Positions 50,799 through 59,461 of a stretch of 64,000 nucleotides of DNA are shown here, one piece after another (within the stretch, counting starts at the first letter, position 1; each line of letters starts with the position of its first letter). The stretch is from AWTP1-13 sp963797005 (GTDB lineage Bacteria > Pseudomonadota > Alphaproteobacteria > Rhizobiales > Hyphomicrobiaceae): positions 77,679 to 141,678 of the forward strand of contig CAWCOF010000010.1 in assembly GCA_963797005.1 (NCBI GenBank). The letters run 5' to 3'. The position numbers were made by a program, and so were the translations under genes. The notes beneath the pieces are model-generated. The model had not been told where the DNA came from. It ran no database searches and saw only the letters and a program-made list of their open reading frames with translations.

Positions 50799-53729
50799 AT
50801 GGCGAGACTGCTCGAGCTGACACTGAACGGCCGTCGGCGCACCGACGCGGTGGCCGACAGTCGGTTGCTGCTGGACTACCTGCGCGAGACCGTGGGGCTG
50901 ACCGGCACCAAGACCGGATGCGACGGCGGCGAATGCGGGGCATGCACGGTCCTGGTCGACGACAAGCCCACGCTCTCCTGCCTGACCTTGGCGGCTACGG
51001 TGGCCGGCAAGCGCGTCGATACGATCGAGGCGCTCGGCCATGGCGGCGCGCTGTCGGCGGTGCAGCGCGGCTTCCATGAGAAGCTCGGCTCCCAGTGCGG
51101 CTACTGCACGCCGGGCTTCATCATGGCCTCGGCCGGCCTCCTGCGCCGCAATCCCAGGCCCAGCGAGGACGAGATCCGGGACGCGCTGGGCAGCAATATC
51201 TGCCGCTGCACGGGCTACGTGAAGATCATCGAGGCCGTGCAGCACGCTTCTGCGTTGCTCGCGAGCGGGGAGGCGGCTAGCCCCATGAATGGCGACGTAG
51301 GGCGCAATAGGCGTCAGCCGTATTGCGCCGATGAACACAGAGGCGGCGCAATACGCTTTGCTATTGCGCCCTACGGTGCGTGTGCCATGAACGAGATCGT
51401 TCCTATCCACCCGATCGGGGCCTATGTACCCATGGTGGACGGGCCGGAGAAGGTGTCGGGCCGGGCCAGGTACACGGCCGATTTTCTCGCCCCGCAGATG
51501 CTGGCGGGGCGCATCTACCGCAGTCCCTATGCGCACGCCGAGATCCTCGAGGTCGACACCTCGGCGGCGGCGAAGCTGCCCGGCGTGATCGCCGTCGTCA
51601 CCGGGGCCGACTGCGACAAGACCTTCGGCGTGCTCCCCATCGCGCGCAGCGAGCACCCGCTGGCGCGCGACAAGGTGCGCTACAAGGGCGAGCCGGTGGC
51701 GGCGGTGGCAGCCGTCGACGAGGCCACGGCCGAGGCGGCCGTGCGGCTCATAAGCATGAAGGTGCGCGAGCTGCCGGCCTACTACACGGCGAGCGCCGCG
51801 CTGGCACCCGATGCGGTGCCCCTGCACGCCAAGAAGCCCGGCAATCTCGAGCGCGACGTGTTGTTCGAGCTGGGCAACGTGGCCGATGGATTCGCTGAAG
51901 CCGCGCTGGTGCGCGAGGCGACCTACAACTGCGCCGAGGTGTGCCAGAACCAGATGGAGATGCACGCCGCGGTCGCCGACTACGACGCGGTGCGCGACCG
52001 GCTCACCGTGCATGCCTCCACCCAGGTCCCCTACTACGTGCATCTGATGCTGGCCCAGATCCTCGACATGGACATGTCGCGGATCCGCGTCATCAAGCCC
52101 TTCGTCGGCGGGGGCTTCGGCTGCCGCACGGAGTGCCTCAACGTCGAGCTGATCGCGGCGCTGCTGGCCCGGAAGGCCGGCGGCGCCGTGCGCATCATGA
52201 CGACGCGCGAGGAGACCTTCATCACCCACCGCGGCCGGCCGGAGACCGATATCCGCCTCAAGATCGGGCTCGCGCAGGACGGACGCATCACGGCGGTCGA
52301 GTGCGAGTGCACCCAGCGTGGCGGCGCGCACTCGGGCTACGGCGTGGTGACGATCCTCTATTCGGGCTCGATGCTCTACGCCATCTACGATCTCAAGAAC
52401 GTCAAGTACATCGGCAAGCGCGTGCTCACCAACACGCCGCCGTGCGGGGCGTTCCGCGGCCACGGCACGGTCGACGTGCGCTTCGCCTTCGAGAGCCTGC
52501 TCGACCAGATGGCGGCCGAGATGGGCCTCGATCCGCTTGGCCTGCGCCGGGCCAATTTCCTGAACGCGCCGACCTTCACCGACAACGACCTGATGGTGAA
52601 CAGCTACGGGCTGCCCGAGTGCATCGACTGGGTGGAGAAGGCGAGCGGCTGGAAGGCGCGCAAGGGCAAGCTCGGCCCTCCCGTCGACGGCAAGCGCAAG
52701 GGGCTGGGCTTTGCCTGCTCGCACTACATCTCCGGCGCCTCCAAGCCGGTGAACTGGACCGGCGAGCCGCACGCCACGGTGAAATTGAAGCTCGACTTCG
52801 ACGGCTCGATCGTCGTGCTGACGGGGGCGGCCGAGATCGGCCAGGGCTCCTCCACCGTGCTGGTGCAGACGGTGGCGGAGATCATGGGCCTCGACATTTC
52901 CCGCGTGCGCATCGTGTCGGGCGACAGCGACGTGGTGCCGAAGGACAACGGCTCCTATTCCTCGCGCGTCACCTTCATCGTCGGCAATGCGGCGATCGAC
53001 GCGGCCAACAAGCTCAAGGGCCTGCTGATCGGAGCCGCGGCGCGCAAGCTCGACGCGGAGCCCGGCGACATCGAATGCCTGGGCGAGGTCTACCGCGCCG
53101 GCGCGCAGGACAAGGGGCTCAGCTTCGAGGAGGTGGTGGCCGAGGCGCTGAAGGACGGCGGCACCATCACCGTCACCGGCACCTACTCGACCATCCCGGA
53201 ATCGCACGGCGGCAAGAAATACCGCGGCGCGGCCATCGGCGGCACCATGGGCTACAGCTACTCGGCCCAGGTGGTGGAGGTGACGGTCGACGAGGAGACC
53301 GGCGTCGTCGACGTCGACAAGGTGTGGGTGGCGCACGACTGCGGCAAGGCGCTCAACCGCCTCACCGTCGAGGGCCAGGTGCAGGGCTCGGTGTGGATGG
53401 GGCTCGGCCAGGCCATGAGCGAGGAGGCGGGCTACCACGACGGCCTGCTGCTGACCGCCAACATGCTCGACTACCGGGTGCCGACTATCCAGGACTCCCC
53501 GCCGATCGAAGTCGGCATCGTCGAGAGCAACGATCCGCACGGGCCGTTCGGGGCCAAGGAGGCTGGCGAGGGCTCGCTTGCCGCCTTCCTGCCGGCGCTC
53601 ACCAACGCGATTGCCGACGCCACCGGCCTGCGCTTCAACGATCTCCCCGTCACGCCCGACCGCGTCTATGCCGCCATCGAGAAGCGCCAGCGGGCGATCC
53701 TCAAAAAACGCAACGGGGCGGACCTATGA
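50799..53729 (+). CDS. Molybdenum hydroxylase: 2Fe-2S subunit and Mo-binding subunit in one frame (4-hydroxybenzoyl-CoA reductase gamma-alpha like)
   Basis: The 976-codon frame joins two proteins normally separate. Residues 1-~160 are the iron-sulfur subunit: GCDGGECGACTVLVDDKPTLSC and CGYCTPGFIMASA with CRCTGY bind two 2Fe-2S clusters. From ATG 51387 (MNEIVPIHP) the 780-residue molybdopterin subunit follows, with GRARYTADFLAP, PFVGGGFGCRTE, GAFRGHGTVDV, GQGSSTVLVQ and the final FGAKEAGEGSL glutamate motif. The linker (51297-51374) is a repeat element of 78 bp, a multiple of three, with no stop. Together with the [4Fe-4S]-bearing FAD subunit downstream this resembles HcrCAB. The real product may be a fusion, or translation may restart at 51387. 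Confidence 0.82.
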   Translation: MARLLELTLNGRRRTDAVADSRLLLDYLRETVGLTGTKTGCDGGECGACTVLVDDKPTLSCLTLAATVAGKRVDTIEALGHGGALSAVQRGFHEKLGSQCGYCTPGFIMASAGLLRRNPRPSEDEIRDALGSNICRCTGYVKIIEAVQHASALLASGEAASPMNGDVGRNRRQPYCADEHRGGAIRFAIAPYGACAMNEIVPIHPIGAYVPMVDGPEKVSGRARYTADFLAPQMLAGRIYRSPYAHAEILEVDTSAAAKLPGVIAVVTGADCDKTFGVLPIARSEHPLARDKVRYKGEPVAAVAAVDEATAEAAVRLISMKVRELPAYYTASAALAPDAVPLHAKKPGNLERDVLFELGNVADGFAEAALVREATYNCAEVCQNQMEMHAAVADYDAVRDRLTVHASTQVPYYVHLMLAQILDMDMSRIRVIKPFVGGGFGCRTECLNVELIAALLARKAGGAVRIMTTREETFITHRGRPETDIRLKIGLAQDGRITAVECECTQRGGAHSGYGVVTILYSGSMLYAIYDLKNVKYIGKRVLTNTPPCGAFRGHGTVDVRFAFESLLDQMAAEMGLDPLGLRRANFLNAPTFTDNDLMVNSYGLPECIDWVEKASGWKARKGKLGPPVDGKRKGLGFACSHYISGASKPVNWTGEPHATVKLKLDFDGSIVVLTGAAEIGQGSSTVLVQTVAEIMGLDISRVRIVSGDSDVVPKDNGSYSSRVTFIVGNAAIDAANKLKGLLIGAAARKLDAEPGDIECLGEVYRAGAQDKGLSFEEVVAEALKDGGTITVTGTYSTIPESHGGKKYRGAAIGGTMGYSYSAQVVEVTVDEETGVVDVDKVWVAHDCGKALNRLTVEGQVQGSVWMGLGQAMSEEAGYHDGLLLTANMLDYRVPTIQDSPPIEVGIVESNDPHGPFGAKEAGEGSLAAFLPALTNAIADATGLRFNDLPVTPDRVYAAIEKRQRAILKKRNGADL
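51297..51374. repeat. TAGGGCGCAATAG palindromic repeat at the subunit junction
   Basis: GTAGGGCGCAATAG at 51297-51310 pairs with CTATTGCGCCCTAC at 51361-51374; inside, GTATTGCGCC and GGCGCAATAC pair too. The element is 78 bp, keeps the reading frame open and links the 2Fe-2S and Mo-subunit coding regions. Confidence 0.88.
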
Positions 53730-54733
53730 GCGCCGTTGCCGAGTTCCAACTGGTGCGGCCATCGAGCGTGGCGCAGGCGCTGGAGGCGCGCGCCGCCAAC
53801 CCGCAGGCGCAGCCGCTGGGCGGCGGCACCGATCTGGTTGTCAACATCCGCCGCGGCATCGTCACGCCGCCCGTGCTGATCGACATGACCGGCGTCGCCG
53901 AGCTGCGCGCGATCAAGGCCGACACGTCAGGGCTCGAGATCGGCGCGTCGGTGACGTTGGCCGAGCTTGCGGCACACCCGGATGTGGTCGCGCACTATCC
54001 CGTGGTGGCTGAAGCCGCCGGCTCGATCGCCGGGCCCACCCACCGCAACATGGGCACGCTCGGCGGCAACCTGTGCCTCGACACGCGCTGCATCTTCTAC
54101 AACCAGAGCGAATGGTGGCGGGGTGCCAACAATCACTGCCTCAAGACCACGGGCGAGATCTGCCACGTGGCGCCCAAGAGCCGCGGCGTGTGCTTCGCCA
54201 CCTTCAGCGGCGACCTGGCGCCTGCCCTCATGACGCTCGGCGCCGAGGTCGACCTCGTAAGTCCGACGGGTAAGCGCACCCTGCCGCTGGAGAAGCTCTA
54301 CATCGGCCATGCGCGCCACGACGGCTCGGGCGAGGGCGACGGCAAGCACTTCCTGGCGCTGGCTCCGGGCGAGCTGGTGACGGCCGTGCGCGCCAGGCAT
54401 GTGCCCGGTCTGCGCTCAGGCTACGACAAGATCCGCATCCGCCGTTCGATCGAGTACCCGGTGGCCGGCGTGGCGGTCGCCTTGCGCCGCGAGGGCGACA
54501 CGCTGGCCGACTTGCGCGTCGCCGTCACCGGCACCAACCCGCGCCCCGTTCTGCTCGAAGGCACCGCTGCGCTGTGCGGCGGCCCGCTCGAGGAGCGCGT
54601 CTTCAAGGGCCTCGACGAACTGGTCCGCGACCAGATCATGTCCATGAAGACCACGTTCACTCCGGGCCACTACCGCCGCCGCGTCGCCGGCGTGCTGGCG
54701 CGCCGTCTCCTGCAGCGGCTGTTTTCAGCCTAG
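53726..54733 (+). CDS. hcrB: FAD-binding subunit of a 4-hydroxybenzoyl-CoA-reductase-like enzyme, with extra [4Fe-4S] loop
   Basis: A 335-residue flavin subunit. FAD is bound by AQPLGGGTDLVVNIRRG, and THRNMGTLGGNLCLDTR is the usual second motif. It then has an insertion with four cysteines (RCIFYNQSEWW, NNHCLKTTGEIC, GVCFATFSGD), spaced almost as the cysteines that hold the extra [4Fe-4S] cluster in HcrB of 4-hydroxybenzoyl-CoA reductase. Ordinary xanthine-dehydrogenase FAD subunits lack this loop. Its ATG overlaps the stop of the Mo-subunit (ATGA, 53726-53729). The complex removes a phenolic hydroxyl from 4-hydroxybenzoyl-CoA or a related substrate. Confidence 0.86.
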   Translation: MSAVAEFQLVRPSSVAQALEARAANPQAQPLGGGTDLVVNIRRGIVTPPVLIDMTGVAELRAIKADTSGLEIGASVTLAELAAHPDVVAHYPVVAEAAGSIAGPTHRNMGTLGGNLCLDTRCIFYNQSEWWRGANNHCLKTTGEICHVAPKSRGVCFATFSGDLAPALMTLGAEVDLVSPTGKRTLPLEKLYIGHARHDGSGEGDGKHFLALAPGELVTAVRARHVPGLRSGYDKIRIRRSIEYPVAGVAVALRREGDTLADLRVAVTGTNPRPVLLEGTAALCGGPLEERVFKGLDELVRDQIMSMKTTFTPGHYRRRVAGVLARRLLQRLFSA

Positions 54734-54780
54734 TACCCGGAATCAACGAAGCGTGATGCTGGAAGCTGGCTCGGCCGGAT

Positions 54781-54887
54781 TCCCCCTCCCCTTGACGGGG
54801 AGGGGTTAGGGGTGGGGTGAAGAATGCGAGGACGCCCCAAGTTCCTTACCCCCACCCCCGACCCCTCCCCGCAAGGGGGAGGGGGAG
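54781..54887. repeat. CCCCTCCCC palindromic repeat
   Basis: TCCCCCTCCCCTTGACGGGGAGGGGTTAGGGGTGGGG pairs with CCCCCACCCCCGACCCCTCCCCGCAAGGGGGAGGGGGA. It fills the gap between the molybdoenzyme operon and the aldolase gene. Confidence 0.75.
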
Positions 54888-54932
54888 TCCACACGCCGCA
54901 AGCGCGTCAGGTAATTGCCAAGGGAGACAAAG

Positions 54933-55724
54933 ATGGCGACGGCAGTATCGGGGAAGGCGCGCAAGGCGGCCAAGGCAAGCATATCGCCCGAGGAGTGGGA
55001 GCGGCGGGTCGACCTGGCGGCGGCCTATCGGCTGGTGCACCTGTTCGGCTGGTCGGACCTGATCGGCACGCACCTGACCGCGCGCGTGCCGGGGCCGGGC
55101 GACCAGTTCCTGATCAACCCGTACGGCTTCCTGTTCGAGGAGATCACCGCCTCGTGCCTGGTCAAGATCGACGTCGCAGGCAACATCCTGAGCGAGACCG
55201 AGCATCACATCAATCCGGCGGGGTTCGTCATCCATAGCGCCGTGCACATGGCGCGGCCGGATGCCGCCTGCTGCATCCACACGCACACGCCGGCGGGGGT
55301 GAGCGTGGCGACGCAGAAGGACGGGTTGCTGCCGATCACGCAGCACGCGCTCGCCGTCATCGCCAGCACGGCCTATCACGGCTACGAGGGCATCTCGATG
55401 GACCGGGCCGAGCGGGAGGCGATCGCGCGCGACCTCGGGCCCAACAACGTGCTGTTCCTGCGCAACCATGGCCTTCTCACCGTGGGCCGCACGGTCGCCG
55501 AGGCCTTCGTGTGGATGTACCGGGCCGAGCGCGCCTGCCGCATGCAACTCGCCCTGCAGCAGGCGAACGCGGAGCTGGTGCCGATCCCCGACGAGGTGCA
55601 GCGCACGACGCTCGAGCGCAACCGCTTCAACAATTCCGACCAGGGCTACCGGCCGATCGGCCGGCACGAGTGGCCGGCGCTGCTGCGCAGGCTGGACCGC
55701 GAGAGCCCGGGGTATGGGGAGTAG
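54933..55724 (+). CDS. Class II aldolase/adducin-domain protein
   Basis: A 263-residue class II aldolase-fold protein. Zinc ligands are in HTHTPAGVSVA and the later LRNHGLLTVGRT. The opening WERRVDLAAAYRLVHLFGWSDLIGTHLTARVPG is the family's conserved start. Members include fuculose-phosphate aldolases and sugar-acid epimerases or aldolases, and many act on hydroxyacids; the substrate cannot be assigned. ATG 54933 has AGGGAGAC upstream. It lies downstream of the molybdoenzyme genes on the same strand, beyond a repeat. Confidence 0.85.
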   Translation: MATAVSGKARKAAKASISPEEWERRVDLAAAYRLVHLFGWSDLIGTHLTARVPGPGDQFLINPYGFLFEEITASCLVKIDVAGNILSETEHHINPAGFVIHSAVHMARPDAACCIHTHTPAGVSVATQKDGLLPITQHALAVIASTAYHGYEGISMDRAEREAIARDLGPNNVLFLRNHGLLTVGRTVAEAFVWMYRAERACRMQLALQQANAELVPIPDEVQRTTLERNRFNNSDQGYRPIGRHEWPALLRRLDRESPGYGE

Positions 55725-55781
55725 TCCGACGGCGCCGGGCCACGGTTCGCGTAGGGAGCTCTGTGCACAGTTCGCCGCAAC

Positions 55782-55952
55782 GTCATTCCGGCCTCGGGCC
55801 GGAACCCAGGACACCGAGCCGCGGGCGTGGGTCGTTGAAGGAACACGCTCTATCGGGCGCTGCCTTTCACGATGCAAGCGCAAGGGGACGCGTGCATGGG
55901 TCCCGTGCCGTCGCCGCTCGCGCGGAAAGCGCGGCGGCTGCACGGGATGACG
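55782..55952. repeat. Divergent GTCATTCCGG repeat region
   Basis: Starts GTCATTCCGGCCTCGGGCCGG and ends CACGGGATGACG, with GGGTCCCGTGCC and GCGCGGAAAGCGCGG hairpins inside. It ends exactly at the stop codon of the enoyl-CoA hydratase gene on the other strand. Confidence 0.65.
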
Positions 55953-56744
55953 TTACCGCCCAACGAAGCGGGCGGGGCGGCGCTGGTTGACGGCGTTGAC
56001 GCCTTCCTTGAAGTCCTCGGTCTTGCGCAGGCGGGTCTGCTTCTCGAGCTCGATGTCGGTGGCGGCGCGGACGCGGTCGGCAAGGCCCGCGCGCAGGGTG
56101 GCGCGCGTCTCGACGACGCCGAGCGGGGAGGCCTCCGCGATCTCCCTGGCGAGCTTCTGGGCGGCTGAGCGCACCTCCGCTTGCGGCACCAGCATGTCGG
56201 CGAGACCTATGCGGTAGGCCTCCTCGCCCGGCACGCGGCGGGACGTGTAGAACATCAGCGCGGCCTTGGACGGTCCGATCAGGGCGGGCAGCGTGTGGGT
56301 GAGGCCGAAGCCCGGGTGGAAGCCGAGCCTGGTGAAGTTGGCGCAGAAGCGCGCCTCGGGGCAGGTGACGCGCAGGTCGGGGACGAGCGCGAGGCCGAGC
56401 CCGCCGCCGACCGCGGCGCCGTGGATGGCGCCGACCATCGGCTTGGCGGTGCGGTAGAGGCGCACGGCCTCGATGTAGAGGTGGCCCGCCTGGCCGGTCT
56501 CGGAGCGCTTGACCAGCACGTTTTGCACGTCGGCACCATCGCCGAGCTTGGCACCGGCGCAGAACGCGGTGCCCTCAGACGCCAGCACGATGGCCCGGCA
56601 TTGGGAGTCCTTGTCGAGCGTCTCGCAGGCGTCGGCGATCTCGCGGATCAGGTCGATGTCGAAGAAGTTGTGCGGCGGGCGGCGGATCTCGATGGTCGCC
56701 ACCATGTCTTTCAGATCGACGCCGATATCCTTGAACGGGCCCAT
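55953..56744 (-). CDS. Enoyl-CoA hydratase/isomerase-family protein
   Basis: A 263-residue crotonase-fold enzyme. The oxyanion-hole segments are AFCAGAKLGDG and GAIHGAAVGGGLGLALVPDLRV. Later pieces are FTRLGFHPGFGLTHTLPALIG and ARPVGRR-like basic end (RRPARFVGR). Usual catalytic Glu in position one of ...GFHPG is replaced by His/Phe, but a Glu may be supplied elsewhere. It likely hydrates or isomerises an acyl-CoA in beta-oxidation. ATG 56744 is supported by a clear GGAGGAAAT. Two acyl-CoA dehydrogenase genes lie upstream on the same strand. Confidence 0.85.
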   Translation of the reverse strand: MGPFKDIGVDLKDMVATIEIRRPPHNFFDIDLIREIADACETLDKDSQCRAIVLASEGTAFCAGAKLGDGADVQNVLVKRSETGQAGHLYIEAVRLYRTAKPMVGAIHGAAVGGGLGLALVPDLRVTCPEARFCANFTRLGFHPGFGLTHTLPALIGPSKAALMFYTSRRVPGEEAYRIGLADMLVPQAEVRSAAQKLAREIAEASPLGVVETRATLRAGLADRVRAATDIELEKQTRLRKTEDFKEGVNAVNQRRPARFVGR

Positions 56745-56770
56745 GTCAATTTCCTCCAAAGCGGCGGTGG

Positions 56771-56967
56771 CCCTTCTCCCCTTGGGGAGAAGGTGCCCCG
56801 AAGGGGCGGATGAGGGGGCCTTTGGCCTGCGAGCAGAAGTCGCCCCTCACCAGTTCGGCCAAACGACTTGCGATCGCGCCATCAGGGTATCGATACATTG
56901 GACGGTCGAGGCACGCGACCGCAAGTCGTGGCCTCACGTCCTCTCCCCCGAGGGGAGAGGGGACCAG
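56771..56967. repeat. CTCTCCCC-type repeat region between enoyl-CoA hydratase and acyl-CoA dehydrogenase genes
   Basis: CCCTTCTCCCCTTGGGGAGAAGG is one hairpin; CTCTCCCCCGAGGGGAGAGG another, with CCCCTCACC between. It fills the 234-bp gap and belongs to the same loose family as the composite elements. Confidence 0.65.
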
Positions 56968-56978
56968 GAGCGGTCCCC

Positions 56979-58145
56979 TCACCGCAGGCCCAGGCCGCGG
57001 GCGATGATGCCGCGCAGGATCTCGGTGGTGCCGCCCTGGATGGTGAGCTTGGGCGCGATCATGGTGGCGAAGGCGTTCATCTCCTCGAAGGTGGCGCGGT
57101 TGGCGGCCTCCTCCTCGGCGAACGCGGCGAGATCACGCGCCTTGTGGGGCAGCTTCTGCTCCCAGATGGTGCCGACGTCCTTGACGATGGCGGCCTCCAC
57201 CACCGGCTCCTTGCCCGCGTGCAGCATGCCGGCGACGGAGACCGACATGCGTCGCAGCGCATGCACCTGCGCCACCAGCCTCCCCAAGCCCTCGGCGCCG
57301 CGCGTATCGGGCTTCTCGCCCAGCACGCGCACCAGCTCGGGCAGCACGTAGAAGGTCTCCAGGAACCGCTCCGGGCCGCTCCTCTCGTAGGCGAGCTCGG
57401 AGGTCGCCTGCTTCCAGGCGCCGTCCACCTCGCCCAGCACGTGGTCGTCGGGCATGAAGGCGTCGGTGAACACGACCTCGTTGAAGTCGTGCTGGCCGGT
57501 CATCTGGTAGATCGGGTTGACCGCGATGCCGGGCGTGTTCTTCATGTCGACCAGGAACTGGGTGAGCCCGTGCCGGCGGTTCTCCTTGGTCGGCGGCGAG
57601 GTGCGGAAGAGGCCGATCAGGTAGTGCGCGTGATGCGCGTTGCTGGTCCACACCTTGGTGCCGTTGATGAGCCAGCCGCCGTCGGTCTTGGTGGCCTTGG
57701 TGCTGGCGGCGAAGAGGTCGGAGCCGGAGTTGGGCTCGCTCATGCCGATGGCGAAGCACACCTCGCCCCGGCAGATGCGCGGCAGCACGTCGGCCTTGAT
57801 GCGCTCGCTGGCATACTTGATGAGCACTGGGCCGCTCTGGCGGTCGGCGACGAAGTGCAGGCGTACCGGGGCGTTGGCGACGCGGAACTCCTCGGTGACG
57901 ACGTAGCGCTCGAGGAAGCTCCTCTCCTGGCCGCCGTACTTCTTGGGCCAAGTCATGCCGATCCAGCCCTTGGCACCGACCTTGCGGCTGAACGCCTCGC
58001 TGTAGGCGCCGTCGATGCCGCCGACGATGCTGGGGCCGAAGGTGCCGGCCTCGATCTCCTCGGCGAGGAACGCGCGCACCTCCTCACGCAGACGCTGGCA
58101 TTCCGGCGGCAGACGAACAGGATCGAACTCGAGGGCCTTGGTCAT
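56979..58145 (-). CDS. Acyl-CoA dehydrogenase (large subunit-like partner)
   Basis: A 388-residue flavoprotein. FAD/substrate segments are MTWPKKYGGQERSFLERYVVTEEF, CFAIGMSEPNSGSDLFAASTKATK, WLINGTKVWTSNAHHAHY and the C-terminal TIQGGTTEILRGIIARGLGL. It begins the oxidation of an acyl-CoA by forming an alpha-beta double bond, passing electrons to ETF. The catalytic Glu cannot be fixed by eye. It is seven bases downstream of a second, smaller acyl-CoA dehydrogenase gene on the same strand, a pairing seen in heteromeric enzymes of steroid or long side-chain degradation. Confidence 0.88.
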   Translation of the reverse strand: MTKALEFDPVRLPPECQRLREEVRAFLAEEIEAGTFGPSIVGGIDGAYSEAFSRKVGAKGWIGMTWPKKYGGQERSFLERYVVTEEFRVANAPVRLHFVADRQSGPVLIKYASERIKADVLPRICRGEVCFAIGMSEPNSGSDLFAASTKATKTDGGWLINGTKVWTSNAHHAHYLIGLFRTSPPTKENRRHGLTQFLVDMKNTPGIAVNPIYQMTGQHDFNEVVFTDAFMPDDHVLGEVDGAWKQATSELAYERSGPERFLETFYVLPELVRVLGEKPDTRGAEGLGRLVAQVHALRRMSVSVAGMLHAGKEPVVEAAIVKDVGTIWEQKLPHKARDLAAFAEEEAANRATFEEMNAFATMIAPKLTIQGGTTEILRGIIARGLGLR

Positions 58146-58152
58146 GGGTCTC

Positions 58153-59373
58153 TCACCGTGCCGCCAGCATGGGCCACAGCCCGTCGGGGCCTTTCGCCGC
58201 CACGAGCGTGCCGAGCCTGGCCGCCCAGTAGCTCTCGTTGCCGAAGTCGTCGCGCCAGGCCCACAGGCGGCGCGTGAAGCGGTGCAGCGTGTGCTCCTGG
58301 GTGAAGCCGATGGCGCCCAGCACCTGGTGTGCGATGGCGGCACCTTCCGTCGCCGCCTCGCCGACGCGGATCTTGGCCGAGGCGACCTCAAGGAACACGG
58401 CTTCGTCGAACAGCCCCCTCTCCCCGTACTTCACGGGGAGAGGGCTGGGGTGAGGGGCAGAGGCTTGCTTTGGCGCGTGTGGCTGCCCCTCACCCCGACC
58501 CTCTCCCCGCGCTGATGGCGAAGAAGGAGAGGTCGGCGACGCGCGGGGAGAGGGAGCACCCGCGGTGGCGATGGCGTCGGCGGCGGAGGTGGCCGCGGCG
58601 ACGGCGACGGCAACCTCGCCGGCGAGGCGCGCGAGGTTGTGCTGCACGGCCTGGAACTTGGCGATCTTGCGCTCGAAGGCGACGCGCTCGTTGGCATAGC
58701 CGACGGCCAGATCGAGCGCGGCTTCGAGCGCGCCGGCCATCTCGATGGCACGCGCCGCCGCACCCATCATCAAAAGTGCGTCCTCATCGACGCCGGAGGC
58801 ATCCATCAACTCGATGGGCCGCACGCCATTCAGGGTGACCGCATTGAGGGCGTCGCCGGCCATGCTCTCCCCGTCGGCAATGCTCGCGGCCTTGGCGTCG
58901 ATCAGGGCAACGGCATGGCGGCCGTCGCCGCGCCTGGCGAGCACGGCGAGGTGGGCTGCGTCCCTGGCCATCGGCACGGCGCGCAGGCGCCCGCTGACGG
59001 TGCCGTTGTCCGCGACCTTGGCGATGTCGCCCGGCCGGGTCGGCGCGCAGGTCATGGCGCCCTCGGGAGAGGAAATGCTTGCCCGTGACAAGAGCCAGCC
59101 GGCGAGCAGCGTCTCGGCCAGCGGCAAGGGCAGGGCGAAGCGCCCGGCCTCGCGCAGGACGGCGAAGCCGTCGGCCAGGCCGGCGCCCGCGCCGCCCAGC
59201 GTATCGGGCACCCAGGCGACCGCCATGCCCGCGTCTTCCAGCGCCTTCCAGGCGGGCTTCTTCCAGCCGTCGTCCTTGGCGCTATTGAGGGTCTGCGGGT
59301 CGGCGACATCGCGCAGGATGCGCGCGGCCGCGTCGCCGACAAGGCTCGTACTGTCCGCGGCTGGTTGGCTCAC
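58153..59373 (-). CDS. Acyl-CoA dehydrogenase-like protein with an in-frame repeat insertion
   Basis: A 406-residue protein. N-terminal AARILRDVADPQTLNSA and the domain with RIAVAWVPDTLGGAGAGLADGF-like (GMAVAWVPDTLGGAGAGL) plus VAFERKIAKFQAVQHNLARLAGEVAVAVAAA and, later, GAIGFTQEHTLHRFTRRLWAWRDDFG match the small-partner acyl-CoA dehydrogenases. Between ATAGA and DEAVFLEVASAKIRVGEAA, about 49 residues (Pro/Ser/Gly/Arg-rich) are encoded by the repeat at 58414-58557. Removing them joins two conserved helices, so the repeat is an insertion that keeps the frame. GTG 59373 is the best start. It precedes the larger dehydrogenase by seven bases. Confidence 0.83.
   Translation of the reverse strand: MSQPAADSTSLVGDAAARILRDVADPQTLNSAKDDGWKKPAWKALEDAGMAVAWVPDTLGGAGAGLADGFAVLREAGRFALPLPLAETLLAGWLLSRASISSPEGAMTCAPTRPGDIAKVADNGTVSGRLRAVPMARDAAHLAVLARRGDGRHAVALIDAKAASIADGESMAGDALNAVTLNGVRPIELMDASGVDEDALLMMGAAARAIEMAGALEAALDLAVGYANERVAFERKIAKFQAVQHNLARLAGEVAVAVAAATSAADAIATAGAPSPRASPTSPSSPSARGEGRGEGQPHAPKQASAPHPSPLPVKYGERGLFDEAVFLEVASAKIRVGEAATEGAAIAHQVLGAIGFTQEHTLHRFTRRLWAWRDDFGNESYWAARLGTLVAAKGPDGLWPMLAAR
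58414..58557. repeat. Composite CTCTCCCC repeat element (copy 2), inside a coding region
   Basis: CCCTCTCCCCG hairpin, core GGGGTGAGGGGCAGAGGCTT / GGCTGCCCCTCACCCC, second CTCTCCCCGCG...CGCGGGGAGAGGG hairpin: the same plan as 60113-60286, with the core in opposite orientation. Read on the minus strand it has no stop and encodes Pro/Ser/Gly/Arg-rich sequence. Confidence 0.88.
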
Positions 59374-59461
59374 GATGGCTCCCGGTCCCCATGTGGTGTA
59401 AGGCAAATGAGCATTGGCAGCGCACCGCGCATACGTCAACCGCAAGCAGGGCATCGCAGCA

